A stretch of 39,529 nucleotides of DNA from a virus: the IMG/VR virus record IMGVR_UViG_3300042327_001884, positions 1 to 39,529 of that record; one strand, written 5' to 3'. Both the position numbers and the translations under genes were made by a program. Shown in pieces: positions 1 to 6,404 of this stretch (within the stretch, counting starts at the first letter, position 1; each line of letters opens with the position of its first letter). The notes under the pieces were generated by a model. It ran no database searches and was not told the DNA's origin. It saw nothing but the letters and a program-made list of their open reading frames with translations.

Positions 1-249
1 GCCAGTCGCAAGTCAATCGCAAGTAAAGAAGAAGTTGAAAATGCCAAGGAGCAACAAAGCCTACTCAACGACGAAAGGACGCTCCCTGTCCCTGACATTA
101 TAAAGACAAAATACAAAGTCGGCAAGGGAGACCTTGATGGATTTGAAGATTGGATAGCCACCATGCAATCTCGAGGCAATTCATACGCACAAATCGAAAA
201 TATCTTGACCAAAAAGTTGATGGAAAAGGTGGCACAAAATGATAAATAA
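1..249 (+). CDS. Candidate single-strand annealing protein, C-terminal part
   Basis: This is the 82-codon continuation, in frame 1, of the gene that starts at 39224; it ends at TAA 247-249. The stretch after the junction reads SIASKEEVENAKEQQ, the position where Erf-like proteins leave the conserved core for a charged linker. The C-terminal third (from about DLDGFEDWIATMQ) looks like a small separate helical domain. The stop lies inside the start of ssb (ATG at 239), an 11-bp overlap that suggests translational coupling. The function is inferred from the N-terminal motif and the SSB neighbour. Confidence 0.6.
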   Translation, partial: ASRKSIASKEEVENAKEQQSLLNDERTLPVPDIIKTKYKVGKGDLDGFEDWIATMQSRGNSYAQIENILTKKLMEKVAQNDK

Positions 250-586
250 ACTTCAAATCGAAGGTAGTTTTGTCAGAGATCACACCTACAAAGTAAATGA
301 TAAAGGCAATCAATTCCTCGCTAATTCCGTTGCTACCACTGAGGTTGTAAACAAGGATAAAAAAATAACACACTACTTCAATGTAGTGTGTTATGGAAAC
401 CTTGCCGAGGAAATTGCGAATCAATTTGCTAAAGGTGATGTGATTGTTTTCGAAGGCAAGTTGGTCAACAACAACTATGAGAAGGACGGAAAAAAAATAT
501 ATCGTGACCAAATCGTGATTACGAATTACAAACCCGCAGAAAAAAAGAAAGAGTCTTACACCGATGATGGGGACTTGCCGTTTTGA
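239..586 (+). CDS. ssb: Single-stranded DNA-binding protein
   Basis: This 115-aa OB-fold SSB coats ssDNA during phage replication and recombination. It starts MINKLQIEGSFVRD and contains the family's 'THYFNVVCYGNLAE' and 'GDVIVFEGKL' strands. It ends in the acidic tip DDGDLPF, the partner-binding tail seen in bacterial and phage SSBs. It lacks the long Gly/Gln-rich linker of host SSBs, which is normal for short phage forms. The ATG overlaps the upstream annealing-type gene. The stop overlaps the TTG start of the next gene by 4 bases (TTGA). Identification is secure. Confidence 0.93.
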   Translation: MINKLQIEGSFVRDHTYKVNDKGNQFLANSVATTEVVNKDKKITHYFNVVCYGNLAEEIANQFAKGDVIVFEGKLVNNNYEKDGKKIYRDQIVITNYKPAEKKKESYTDDGDLPF

Positions 587-912
587 TTGAACTCACTGAG
601 ATCACAGACGAAATGATAAAAGTAAATCAGCGATTAGATAAAGCGATGGTCGAATTGCATCGTCTTGCTCGAGTGAAATCCCAAAGCGAACATGATTATC
701 GAGTTGCCATTGCTAAAGACATTTTGAAACTGAAAGCCGAAGGAACACCTGCTACTATCATCCCAGATTTATCGAAAGGGAATTGTGCAGCCGAACTACT
801 CAATAGGGATTTGAATGAATCTTTATTCACATCAACACGAGAATCCATAAGCATATTACAAACCCAAGCAAGTCTATTGCAATCTATTTTGAGAGTACAG
901 GAGCATATCTAA
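583..912 (+). CDS. Hypothetical coiled-coil early protein
   Basis: The product is 109 aa. The chosen start is TTG at 583, which overlaps the ssb stop (TTGA); an ATG at 613 is an alternative. It is helical and charged, with heptad-like stretches at both ends (IKVNQRLDKAMVELHRLARV; ISILQTQASLLQSILRV) and a central 'LKLKAEGTPATIIPDLSKG' turn. Small proteins of this shape often follow SSB genes in Firmicutes phages, and their function is unknown to me. Its place between ssb and the initiator suggests a role accessory to replication or recombination, but nothing in the sequence proves it. Confidence 0.7.
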   Translation: MIELTEITDEMIKVNQRLDKAMVELHRLARVKSQSEHDYRVAIAKDILKLKAEGTPATIIPDLSKGNCAAELLNRDLNESLFTSTRESISILQTQASLLQSILRVQEHI

Positions 913-1119
913 ATGACAATAAGCGAACAAACTTTAATCACTCTAAAAAAGCACGTTGAAGCAGAAATGAAAAGATATATAACACTCAAATATGACAAAG
1001 CACTATCAAATTTAGAAGAATCTTATGTAATAGGTTGCTTTAAAACACTTCATGAAATCAAACAAATTTTCGGCACTGAGAATTGGGAAAATATCAAAAC
1101 AGAGTTGGAGCAAATCTAA
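913..1119 (+). CDS. Hypothetical small helical protein
   Basis: This 68-aa protein has an ATG directly after the preceding stop (TAAATG) and ends at the A shared with the next ATG. It is predicted helical, with the core E-x-x-x-x-Y...L...GC-x-x-x-L-x-x-I. The same pattern is in the following gene, so the two look like a tandem duplication that has diverged. I do not recognise the family. The position within the early operon suggests expression with the replication genes. Confidence 0.6.
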   Translation: MTISEQTLITLKKHVEAEMKRYITLKYDKALSNLEESYVIGCFKTLHEIKQIFGTENWENIKTELEQI

Positions 1120-1292
1120 TGATAAACACCGAAATACTCACTTTACAAGTCATCCTTGAAGAGAAAGTTAATGAGTACCGCACCATTTTGTATAGCGGAG
1201 AAGAACTCACGCCAACTGACTTAAATTATCTAATGGGCTGTATCGACACTTTGAATGACATCCGTCACAAGTTGGAGGCTATGGAAGATTAA
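1119..1292 (+). CDS. Hypothetical small protein, paralogue of the preceding gene
   Basis: The product is 57 aa from the ATG at 1119, which overlaps the upstream TAA (TAATGA), with GGAG about 9 bases upstream. A longer reading from 1083 is possible but would overlap the neighbour. It shares 'LEEKVNEYRTIL...L..LMGCIDTLNDI' with the upstream gene's 'VEAEMKRYITL...LEESYVIGCFKTLHEI'. The function is unknown. The two small proteins may pair or replace each other. Confidence 0.6.
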   Translation: MINTEILTLQVILEEKVNEYRTILYSGEELTPTDLNYLMGCIDTLNDIRHKLEAMED

Positions 1293-1354
1293 AACACCTG
1301 TCACAAAGAACGAAATGTCAAGAAAGACAAATTAGTAAAGTGGAGGTCTACTGA

Positions 1355-1681
1355 ATGAAAAGTGATTATAAATCGAAATTTGATAATTACTTAAAAGACA
1401 ACAGTATACGTTTAGATTTCGACTTGTACAGAGCCGTTTTATTAACGCTAAACATGATGCTCGAAAACACATTTTCTAAATTCGATTCAATACGAATTAA
1501 CGCTAAAAGGTTTGAAGTTAAGCAATCTGATATTCGGTTTTATGTAGATGAATTGAAAGTTAAGTCGCGAAGATACGTTAAAAATCAAAAACAAAGAAAA
1601 AAAGAATTCGCCGAAATTTTTCACAACAACGCAAGATTCAAAGAAAAATTAAACGAAGAAGAAAAAATAAAACATGGTTAA
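1355..1681 (+). CDS. Hypothetical basic protein
   Basis: This 108-aa protein begins at ATG 1355 after a good GGAGG (1343-1347). The N-terminal half is mixed and the C-terminal half is strongly basic and helical (VKSRRYVKNQKQRKKEFAE). That composition would suit nucleic-acid binding, but I see no named motif. The end overlaps the ATG of the HNH-type gene by 8 bases, so the two are probably translated together. Confidence 0.6.
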   Translation: MKSDYKSKFDNYLKDNSIRLDFDLYRAVLLTLNMMLENTFSKFDSIRINAKRFEVKQSDIRFYVDELKVKSRRYVKNQKQRKKEFAEIFHNNARFKEKLNEEEKIKHG

Positions 1682-1970
1682 ACCTTACACTACACCACAC
1701 CCTGCTAGGCGTCGTATAAAACCATCTCAGAAACAGATGGGAAATATTAGTAAAAACGTACGGACAATCGTTTCAGAACGCTCTAACGGGGTTTGTGAGC
1801 GGTGTAACCGACAGCGAGCAACACAGATGGCACACCTGATTGGTAGGAAGCAATTAACACACATGACCACGGAAAAAGACTTATTACACGTCTGCATCTA
1901 CTGTCACAAGTGGATGGACGAGACAGTCGAAGGGATCCGATGGAAGCGAGGAATAAACGGTGAGACCTGA
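1674..1970 (+). CDS. HNH-type zinc protein, possible nuclease
   Basis: This 98-aa protein has the zinc knuckle of small HNH proteins: CERC (C-x2-C) near residue 41, then 'AHLIGR', then 'DLLHVCIYCHKWMD' with a second C-x2-C-H. HNH domains cut or nick DNA. In phages they are found in packaging nucleases, homing enzymes and replication clusters. Here the gene sits in the early operon, far from terL, so a packaging role is less likely. The usual central catalytic histidine is plausibly the H of AHLIGR. The basic N-terminus (HPARRRIKPSQK) could contact DNA. It overlaps both neighbours. Confidence 0.7.
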   Translation: MVKPYTTPHPARRRIKPSQKQMGNISKNVRTIVSERSNGVCERCNRQRATQMAHLIGRKQLTHMTTEKDLLHVCIYCHKWMDETVEGIRWKRGINGET

Positions 1971-2232
1971 AATTATTAAACAGTATCTTGACGATGGATA
2001 TACGATCAACATCGTAAAAAAGAAAAGAAAAATGACTATTTTACAGATGAGAGATTCAATAATTGACGTTACAAATGTAGTTGGACATTGGTACGAAAAT
2101 GTTTATGAAATACATTGTGAACATGAGAATGGTGACTATGATTCTCACACTAAAAATGTTGATGAATTTGATGAGTTGATGGAAGCATTTAATACCTTTG
2201 GATTTCCGAAGGAAAAGGAGTCTGACAGATGA
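1960..2232 (+). CDS. Hypothetical protein
   Basis: The product is 90 aa from a GTG at 1960, inside the end of the HNH gene. The N-terminal 35 residues are basic with beta character (GYTINIVKKKRKMTIL). The C-terminal part is acidic (ENGDYDSHTKNVDEFDELMEAF). No family is recognised. Its stop overlaps the next ATG (GATGA), continuing the chain of coupled small genes that lead to the replication initiator. Confidence 0.55.
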   Translation: MRPEIIKQYLDDGYTINIVKKKRKMTILQMRDSIIDVTNVVGHWYENVYEIHCEHENGDYDSHTKNVDEFDELMEAFNTFGFPKEKESDR

Positions 2233-2357
2233 AAATCTATTACTTTTTGATGATGAAGTTTTGTGATTATTGTGCTGATCTTTCGAGCGATTCCAATAAA
2301 AAGTTACGTTGGATCAATAAATTTGCAGAGTACAGAAATGACCTCGAAAGGAAATAG
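2229..2357 (+). CDS. Very small hypothetical protein (42 aa)
   Basis: The ATG at 2229 overlaps the preceding TGA, with GGAG a few bases upstream. The frame stays open for 42 codons to TAG 2357 and fills the gap before the initiator gene. The product begins MKIYYFLMMKFCDYCADL and ends in a charged helix (LRWINKFAEYRNDLERK). Tight packing between coupled genes and a sensible composition argue that it is real. The function is unknown. Confidence 0.5.
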   Translation: MKIYYFLMMKFCDYCADLSSDSNKKLRWINKFAEYRNDLERK

Positions 2358-2362
2358 AAATT

Positions 2363-3190
2363 ATGGCACAAAGAAGAATGTTTAGTTTGAAAGTTATCGA
2401 TACAGATGAATTTATAGATATGCCGATTAGTGCAAGGTTATTGTATTACGATTTGAGCATGAGAGCCGATGACGATGGATTCGTTGCATCACCTAAAAAA
2501 ATTCAACGAATGACAGGCTGTTCTGGTGATGACTTAAAACTTTTAATCGCAAAACAATTCTTGATCCCTTTTGAAAATGGTGTGTGTGTCATCAAACATT
2601 GGAGACTACATAATTACATTTCCAAAGACAGATATACACGAACCATTTACACCGAAGAGTTCAATAAATTAAACGAAATAGACGGAGTTTATGAGGTAAA
2701 TCAAAGCCTGTATACAGATTGTATACAAGATGTAATACCAGATGTAATACAAAATGTAGACATTCTGTCGACACAGGTTAGGTTAGGTAAGGATAGGTTA
2801 GGAAAGGTTAGGTTAGATAAGGATAAAAAAGATATATATACCCCAGAAGAAAAAATCAAAATAAATTCGGATAAGAAACAGTATCTCGAAAAAGTGTTTT
2901 TAACAGACGAAGAATACGAGAAACTTTTGGAACTTTATAAATCCCAAGAAAATTTAGATAAAGGGCTAGAAAAACTAAATAATTACATTCGAAGATCGGG
3001 TAAAAAATATGATTCTGACTATCACGCCATGAATGATTGGGTGCTAAGGAGCGTGACTGAAGATGCAACACCTAAAGGATTTGGGACTACAAGAAATACT
3101 AGCCAAAATCGATCAACTGAAACAGATGAGCGAACACCATTTGTCCACAAGAACCGAACCTACCCCGACGTGGATATGTCACAAGTGTAA
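2363..3190 (+). CDS. Replication initiator / replisome organiser (DnaD-like)
   Basis: This 275-aa protein probably opens the phage origin and recruits the helicase loader encoded next. Residues 1-100 have the winged-helix form typical of Firmicutes phage replisome organisers (RRMFSLKVIDTDEFIDMPISA; YYDLSMRADDDGFV; VIKHWRLHNYI). The middle is low-complexity (RLGKDRLGKVRLDKD). The C-terminal part (about 190-245) has a DnaD/DnaB2-like ending, YNNYIRR-type followed by 'SDYHAMNDWVLRSV'. The order initiator then DnaC-like loader is the classical one. The nucleotide repeats inside the gene are described separately as an origin candidate. Start ATG 2363 follows AAAGGA. Confidence 0.85.
   Translation: MAQRRMFSLKVIDTDEFIDMPISARLLYYDLSMRADDDGFVASPKKIQRMTGCSGDDLKLLIAKQFLIPFENGVCVIKHWRLHNYISKDRYTRTIYTEEFNKLNEIDGVYEVNQSLYTDCIQDVIPDVIQNVDILSTQVRLGKDRLGKVRLDKDKKDIYTPEEKIKINSDKKQYLEKVFLTDEEYEKLLELYKSQENLDKGLEKLNNYIRRSGKKYDSDYHAMNDWVLRSVTEDATPKGFGTTRNTSQNRSTETDERTPFVHKNRTYPDVDMSQV
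2697..2850 (+). other. Candidate phage replication origin inside the initiator gene
   Basis: Around 2705-2765 the words GTATAC/GTATACA and GATGTAATAC recur. From about 2776 to 2825 the word GGTTAG or GGATAG recurs at short intervals. An AT-rich run (AAAAAAGATATATATA) follows directly. Repeats plus an AT-rich unwinding element inside the initiator gene match the lambda O and SPP1 layouts. Part of the repetition could simply encode the protein's RLGK repeats, so this is a candidate only. Confidence 0.45.
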
Positions 3191-3869
3191 AGACGAATAC
3201 GGATACATCATCGTTCGCGATGGAATCGAGTACTATGTCGAATGTGAATGTTACCTTCCCATCAAACAAGAGAAACTGTTCCAGGCTTCCAAAATTACCC
3301 CTAATTTCCGTTTGAAGACCTTTGGGGTATGGAACGTTGCCTACTTGGAAGAAAATGTCAGAATAGCCCACACAGGTGCTTTAAATTACGTTTCACACTT
3401 CAACCGCATCCGAAACACTCGCCGAAACTCGATTGCACTCTTGGGACAAAGTGGCTGTGGCAAAACACACCTGCTCATGGCAATCGCAAATCGACTCATG
3501 GAACGTGGTATTCCTCTTCTCTACTTTCCGTTTGTTGAAGGATTTAACGAGTTGAAAGCTGATTTAGATAACCTTGAAACACGGATTTCGAAAATGCAAA
3601 AAGTGGACGTGCTGTTCATCGACGATCTGTTCAAGGGTCGAACCTCTCCGACTCCGTTTCAAATCGAGCAAATGTTTGCCGTCGTAAATTATCGCTACAT
3701 GAACCACCTTCCACTCCTCATTTCTTCCGAGCGTTCGAACCATGATTTACTAGAAATAGACGAGGCGTTAGGCAGCCGAATTTATGAGATGACACGTGAC
3801 TTTAATACCGAGCTTCGGGGCAAAAAATTAAATTATAGACTACGGGGTGACGATGATGAGATTAACTGA
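3063..3869 (+). CDS. dnaC: DnaC/DnaI-like helicase-loader ATPase
   Basis: This 268-aa AAA+ protein loads the host replicative helicase at the phage origin. A cysteine pair C39/C42 plus C61/C63 forms a probable zinc knuckle, as in DnaI. Walker A is GQSGCGKTH (128-136) and Walker B is VLFIDDLF (183-190). A later 'LGSRIYEMTRDF' box fits sensor 2/arginine-finger territory. The gene starts inside the initiator (ATG 3063, AAGGAG upstream), a 128-bp overlap. Length and motifs match the family well. It lies directly after the DnaD-like gene, as in many Bacillus and Listeria phages. Confidence 0.9.
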   Translation: MQHLKDLGLQEILAKIDQLKQMSEHHLSTRTEPTPTWICHKCKDEYGYIIVRDGIEYYVECECYLPIKQEKLFQASKITPNFRLKTFGVWNVAYLEENVRIAHTGALNYVSHFNRIRNTRRNSIALLGQSGCGKTHLLMAIANRLMERGIPLLYFPFVEGFNELKADLDNLETRISKMQKVDVLFIDDLFKGRTSPTPFQIEQMFAVVNYRYMNHLPLLISSERSNHDLLEIDEALGSRIYEMTRDFNTELRGKKLNYRLRGDDDEIN

Positions 3870-4176
3870 ACTTATACGTAACGCTAGAAAAGAAAGTGCC
3901 ATGTCGCAAGAGCAACTTGCCAACTTACTTGGCATATCACTTGAAGCTTTGCAGGAACTAGAAGACGAAGACGAAGATGCGTGGGAAAGTAAAACCGAAA
4001 GGATTGTTTACGGAGACAATCTCGAAACTCAAATCTATCATTTGGATTCTGGTGACTATCGTGAAGTAGATTGTCCGAGTTGCGGTAACGTCCATCAAAT
4101 CCATTTTACAAGAAAAGGCGATGGTAATTTACGTTGTCCGAGTATATTTATCCGCATCGAGGAGGATTGCGAATGA
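3856..4176 (+). CDS. HTH protein with C-terminal cysteine ribbon
   Basis: The product is 106 aa from ATG 3856, the start best placed behind GGGGTG; ATG 3853 is also possible. Residues 2-38 (LTELIRNARKESAMSQEQLANLLGIS) look like an XRE-type helix-turn-helix. The C-terminal part carries CPSCGNVH and a later RCP, which suggests a half zinc ribbon. It overlaps the helicase loader by 14 bases. It may be a transcription regulator of the early operon, but no partner or target can be named. Confidence 0.6.
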   Translation: MRLTELIRNARKESAMSQEQLANLLGISLEALQELEDEDEDAWESKTERIVYGDNLETQIYHLDSGDYREVDCPSCGNVHQIHFTRKGDGNLRCPSIFIRIEEDCE

Positions 4177-4367
4177 ACACGATCATCGCACTTGAAGAAT
4201 CCAATTTCCTTTGGGTTCCCAACGAATATAACAAAGTCATACAAGCTTACGAGCAACGATACTACATCGCAGAGATCTCGAAATTCGTAAGACGTCCACA
4301 AGTTGAAGTTGCTTGTTTAATCATGGATCTAGGGAAAAAGGGTGTGTTAAGCAAATGGAAAAATTAG
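4173..4367 (+). CDS. Small hypothetical protein with possible winged-helix fold
   Basis: This 64-aa protein starts at ATG 4173, overlapping the preceding stop (ATGA), after GAGGA. The central stretch YYIAEISKFVRRPQVEVACL followed by 'IMDLGKKGVL' reads like a helix-turn-helix in which the second helix is followed by a short wing. Small proteins of this type occur next to RusA genes in Firmicutes phages. The role is unknown. The gene overlaps rusA by 13 bases. Confidence 0.6.
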   Translation: MNTIIALEESNFLWVPNEYNKVIQAYEQRYYIAEISKFVRRPQVEVACLIMDLGKKGVLSKWKN

Positions 4368-4726
4368 TGTTAACCCTTCCACCTTCAGTCAATCACATGT
4401 ACATCAACGGACGAATTGGGCATCGATTATCTCGAATCTTAAGTGACTCCTCGAAAATGTGGATGCAGGAAAATGCACTGAAAACAAACTTGTGGAGAAA
4501 CAAAAATGGATGGCAGACAAGCCAATACAAAACCGTTGTAAAGCTTTGGTTTTACTTTCCCGACCATCGTAGACGTGACACACACAACAGCTTAAAAATC
4601 CTTATGGACACCTTAGAAAAAGCACAAATTTTCGTTGACGATAAATATGCATTGCCTCAAATCATCGACTATTCGATAGACAAAAAAAATCCCAGAGTCG
4701 AAATGGAATTTCAAAAAGTAGAATGA
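4355..4726 (+). CDS. rusA: RusA-type Holliday junction resolvase
   Basis: This 123-aa endonuclease probably cleaves branched recombination and replication intermediates before packaging. It begins with the family's 'LPPSVNHMY' box. The acidic/basic active-site region D75-T-H-N78...K81...D85 is present, and D95-D96 follows in 'FVDDKY'. Length matches RusA (about 120 aa). The start at ATG 4355 lies within the end of the upstream gene, whose AAAAAGGGTG supplies the ribosome site. It closes the replication and recombination block. Confidence 0.88.
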   Translation: MEKLVLTLPPSVNHMYINGRIGHRLSRILSDSSKMWMQENALKTNLWRNKNGWQTSQYKTVVKLWFYFPDHRRRDTHNSLKILMDTLEKAQIFVDDKYALPQIIDYSIDKKNPRVEMEFQKVE

Positions 4727-4739
4727 CTTCATAGCAGAT

Positions 4740-4765
4740 GAACACTTCTCAAGCAAGGAGTGTTC
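4740..4765 (+). other. Hairpin between rusA and the late regulator
   Basis: GAACACT (4740-4746) pairs perfectly with AGTGTTC (4759-4765) around a 12-base loop. No T-run follows, so it is not a standard terminator. It may limit read-through or stabilise the upstream mRNA. It lies just before the regulator's ribosome binding site. Confidence 0.4.
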
Positions 4766-4792
4766 CTGCTTTACCAATCGAAGAGGTGAACG

Positions 4793-5209
4793 ATGCGGTT
4801 AACAGTAAACCAAGTTCAGCGAGGTAATTTCAAAGTCATTGAGTATGAGTTGCTTCACTACCACGAGAACAAGAAAATATATCAACATCACGAAAATGAA
4901 ATCTTACATAGTTCTCCTCTTGCCCAAGAAATACGTAGCACAGACATCAAGAAACCTACAGAAATAAAAGCTTTGCAACTGCTCTCGAACAATCACATGG
5001 TCGAGATGAAACGCAGATTAGATGCTGTGGAATATGCTTTAAGTCATGTCGACACCATACGACAACAATTGATTGCTGAAAAATATTTTGTTATGGATTT
5101 GACCGATGCAGGGATTATGGATAAGCTACATATTGAGCGTGCTACCTACTACCGCTACCGCCGAGATGTCATTGAACTTATCGCGGATCGCTTAGGGTGG
5201 ATCATTTAG
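4793..5209 (+). CDS. ArpU/RinA-like late transcription regulator
   Basis: This 138-aa protein is the last gene of the early operon, where Firmicutes phages usually carry the activator of the packaging, structural and lysis genes. The N-terminal half is helical (NKKIYQHHENEILH; ALQLLSNNHMVEMKRRLDAV). The C-terminus has a sigma-70-region-4-like helix-turn-helix (IMDKLHIERATYYRYRRDVI) found in ArpU/RinA proteins. The start ATG 4793 follows GAGGTG. A terminator follows. The target promoter is presumably upstream of terL near 29.2-29.5 kb, which is an inference. Confidence 0.75.
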   Translation: MRLTVNQVQRGNFKVIEYELLHYHENKKIYQHHENEILHSSPLAQEIRSTDIKKPTEIKALQLLSNNHMVEMKRRLDAVEYALSHVDTIRQQLIAEKYFVMDLTDAGIMDKLHIERATYYRYRRDVIELIADRLGWII

Positions 5210-5214
5210 AAAAA

Positions 5215-5236
5215 GCCCACAATATGTGGGTTTTTG
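5215..5236 (+). terminator. Rho-independent terminator of the early operon
   Basis: CCCAC-AATAT-GTGGG followed by TTTTTGTTTG lies directly after the late-regulator stop. The right half is repeated at 5796-5812. Confidence 0.75.
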
Positions 5237-5237
5237 T
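5221..5237 (+). repeat. 17-bp direct repeat, copy 1 (terminator half)
   Basis: AATATGTGGGTTTTTGT is identical to 5796-5812. This copy forms the right arm and T-run of the early-operon terminator. The toxin-antitoxin pair lies between the two copies. Confidence 0.85.
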
Positions 5238-5240
5238 TTG

Positions 5241-5269
5241 TTGACGTACGCAATAAAGTACGTTAAAAT
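5241..5269 (+). promoter_or_regulatory. Sigma-A promoter with operator-like GTAC repeats for the toxin-antitoxin pair
   Basis: TTGACG (5241-5246), a 17-bp spacer and TAAAAT (5264-5269) make a near-consensus promoter. Between the boxes ACGTAC (5244-5249) and GTACGT (5258-5263) form an inverted repeat. The two GTAC cores are 12 bp apart. From memory, E. coli YefM-YoeB binds paired TGTACA-type palindromes with similar spacing, so autorepression is likely here. Confidence 0.75.
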
Positions 5270-5287
5270 ATTAGATGAGGTGATGAA

Positions 5288-5539
5288 ATGAAAACAATAT
5301 CTGTTACACAAGCAAGACAAGATTTATATAATTTGTTAGATGACACCATTCAAAATAGTGAACCCATACAAATTAAAGGCAAACGTGGTAGTGCAGTTTT
5401 AATCTCTTTAAGTGATTGGAACTCTTTGGAAGAAACTTATTATTTAAAATCTATTCCGCTTGTAGAAGAAGAAATTTTAGAAGGAATGAAAACACCGATT
5501 GAGGATTGTGTGGAGGACATAGGTTGGGATATCAAATAA
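5288..5539 (+). CDS. yefM: YefM/Phd-type antitoxin
   Basis: This 83-aa antitoxin neutralises the toxin encoded next and probably represses their shared promoter. The N-terminus MKTISVTQARQDLYNLLDD and 'EPIQIKGKRGSAVLISLSDW' match the DNA-binding Phd/YefM fold. The acidic C-terminal tail (LVEEEILEGMKTPIEDCVED) is the part that normally threads around the toxin. Start ATG 5288 follows GAGGTGATGAA. It overlaps the toxin start by 16 bases. Length and order (antitoxin first) are typical of the family. Confidence 0.9.
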   Translation: MKTISVTQARQDLYNLLDDTIQNSEPIQIKGKRGSAVLISLSDWNSLEETYYLKSIPLVEEEILEGMKTPIEDCVEDIGWDIK

Positions 5540-5787
5540 TTTTTACAAAACAAGCTAAGAAAGATTCCGAAAAAATAGAAAAATCAAATTTGAAATTCAA
5601 AACAATTGAATTATTAAAAGTAATCGCAAAAAGTCCGTTCCAAAACCCTCCTCCCTATGAAAAATTAATCGGAAGCTTACACGGTGCATATTCAAGAAGA
5701 ATAAATATTCAACACCGATTAGTCTATGAGGTTTTTGAAGCGGAAATGAAAGTGAAAGTATTAAAAATGTGGACTCATTATGAATAA
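5524..5787 (+). CDS. yoeB: YoeB/Txe-type mRNA-cleaving toxin
   Basis: The product is 87 aa from TTG 5524, placed 7 bases after GGAGG (5512-5516); an in-frame TTG at 5506 is less well placed. YoeB binds the ribosome and cuts mRNA in the A site when its antitoxin is degraded. The active-site set is visible: E46 (YEKL), R65 in 'NIQHRLVYEV', and the terminal H85-Y86. 'GAYSRRINIQHRLVYEV' is the family signature. With an intact catalytic set it is probably functional. Likely roles are stabilising the prophage or excluding other phages. Confidence 0.9.
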   Translation: MGYQIIFTKQAKKDSEKIEKSNLKFKTIELLKVIAKSPFQNPPPYEKLIGSLHGAYSRRINIQHRLVYEVFEAEMKVKVLKMWTHYE

Positions 5788-5795
5788 AATCAAGT

Positions 5796-5812
5796 AATAT
5801 GTGGGTTTTTGT
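5796..5812 (+). repeat. 17-bp direct repeat, copy 2
   Basis: This is an exact copy of 5221-5237 without the pairing left arm, so it cannot form the original hairpin. It marks the right edge of the toxin-antitoxin segment. Confidence 0.85.
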
Positions 5813-5914
5813 CGGTTTATATGAGTTGTTTTATCTCTCTCCTCTTGGTAAAATCTTTGGTGACATGGAATAGAAATCCATGAAACATCATAGACTTACA
5901 GGAGGAGTTTTTTT

Positions 5915-6217
5915 ATGTTTAGGAAAGCAAGTAAAGTTTTAGTATTAACAGGAATTATGGCAATCGCAATACCGTTATCTGCCATGGCACATGAACCAAG
6001 CCATCTAGAAAAGAGTAGAACCAACTGTAAAGAAAGAGTAGCCGATACGGCATTTTTTATTACAACATTTAGGAACCCGGCATCAAGCGCAATGGGATAC
6101 ATTTTTTATAATTTAGGGAACACTACTTGTGAAAAAATGTATGAACCTGGAAAGAACATGGCACCAGGACACAGAAGCATTGATTACTCGAATCATTTGC
6201 CACGTCCTATGAAGTAG
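5915..6217 (+). CDS. Small secreted protein, possible lysogenic-conversion gene
   Basis: This 100-aa protein has a clear signal peptide: basic MFRKASK, a hydrophobic core (VLVLTGIMAIAIPLSA) and a probable cleavage after AMA. The mature part is about 74 aa with two cysteines (C33, C69) that could form a disulfide, and a His/Pro-rich end. I do not recognise the family. Start ATG 5915 follows a strong AGGAGGAG. It stands outside the late operon on the opposite strand, together with a small membrane protein. That arrangement is typical of cargo expressed in the lysogen. Confidence 0.65.
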   Translation: MFRKASKVLVLTGIMAIAIPLSAMAHEPSHLEKSRTNCKERVADTAFFITTFRNPASSAMGYIFYNLGNTTCEKMYEPGKNMAPGHRSIDYSNHLPRPMK

Positions 6218-6226
6218 GAGGAATTT

Positions 6227-6391
6227 ATGCAATGGAAACTGCTATTAGTTTTCGGAGTTATAGCTCTAGTGTCTCACTTTTTTGGATTTAGATCATCAGA
6301 TACGGGTCTATACTCCGGATTGTTTTTTTTAGCAATTGGAGGCTTAGTTTTTTGCTATGAGTACTTCATAAAAAAAAAGAGTAGGCATTAG
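6227..6391 (+). CDS. Small membrane protein (54 aa)
   Basis: ATG 6227 follows GTAGGAGG with good spacing and the frame ends at TAG 6391. The product has two hydrophobic segments (WKLLLVFGVIALVSHFFGF and LYSGLFFLAIGGLVFCYEYF) and a basic tail KKKSRH, so a two-pass membrane protein is likely. It is 9 bases after the secreted protein gene and probably co-transcribed with it. The stop overlaps the stem of the following terminator. The function is unknown; it could assist the secreted protein or modify the host membrane. Confidence 0.6.
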   Translation: MQWKLLLVFGVIALVSHFFGFRSSDTGLYSGLFFLAIGGLVFCYEYFIKKKSRH

Positions 6392-6404
6392 CCTACTCTT
6401 TTTT
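6378..6404. terminator. Bidirectional terminator between + strand cargo and - strand lysis genes
   Basis: AGAGTAGGC-ATTA-GCCTACTCT has a 9-bp stem flanked by an A-run on the left and a T-run on the right, so it can act on both strands. Between it and the endolysin stop at 6508 there is only another short inverted repeat, GCGATTCAAATCGC near 6458. Confidence 0.9.

Noticed and set aside
98-511. A - strand open frame overlapping the annealing-type gene and ssb
   Set aside because: Both + strand genes are well supported, and the antisense product has no recognisable features.
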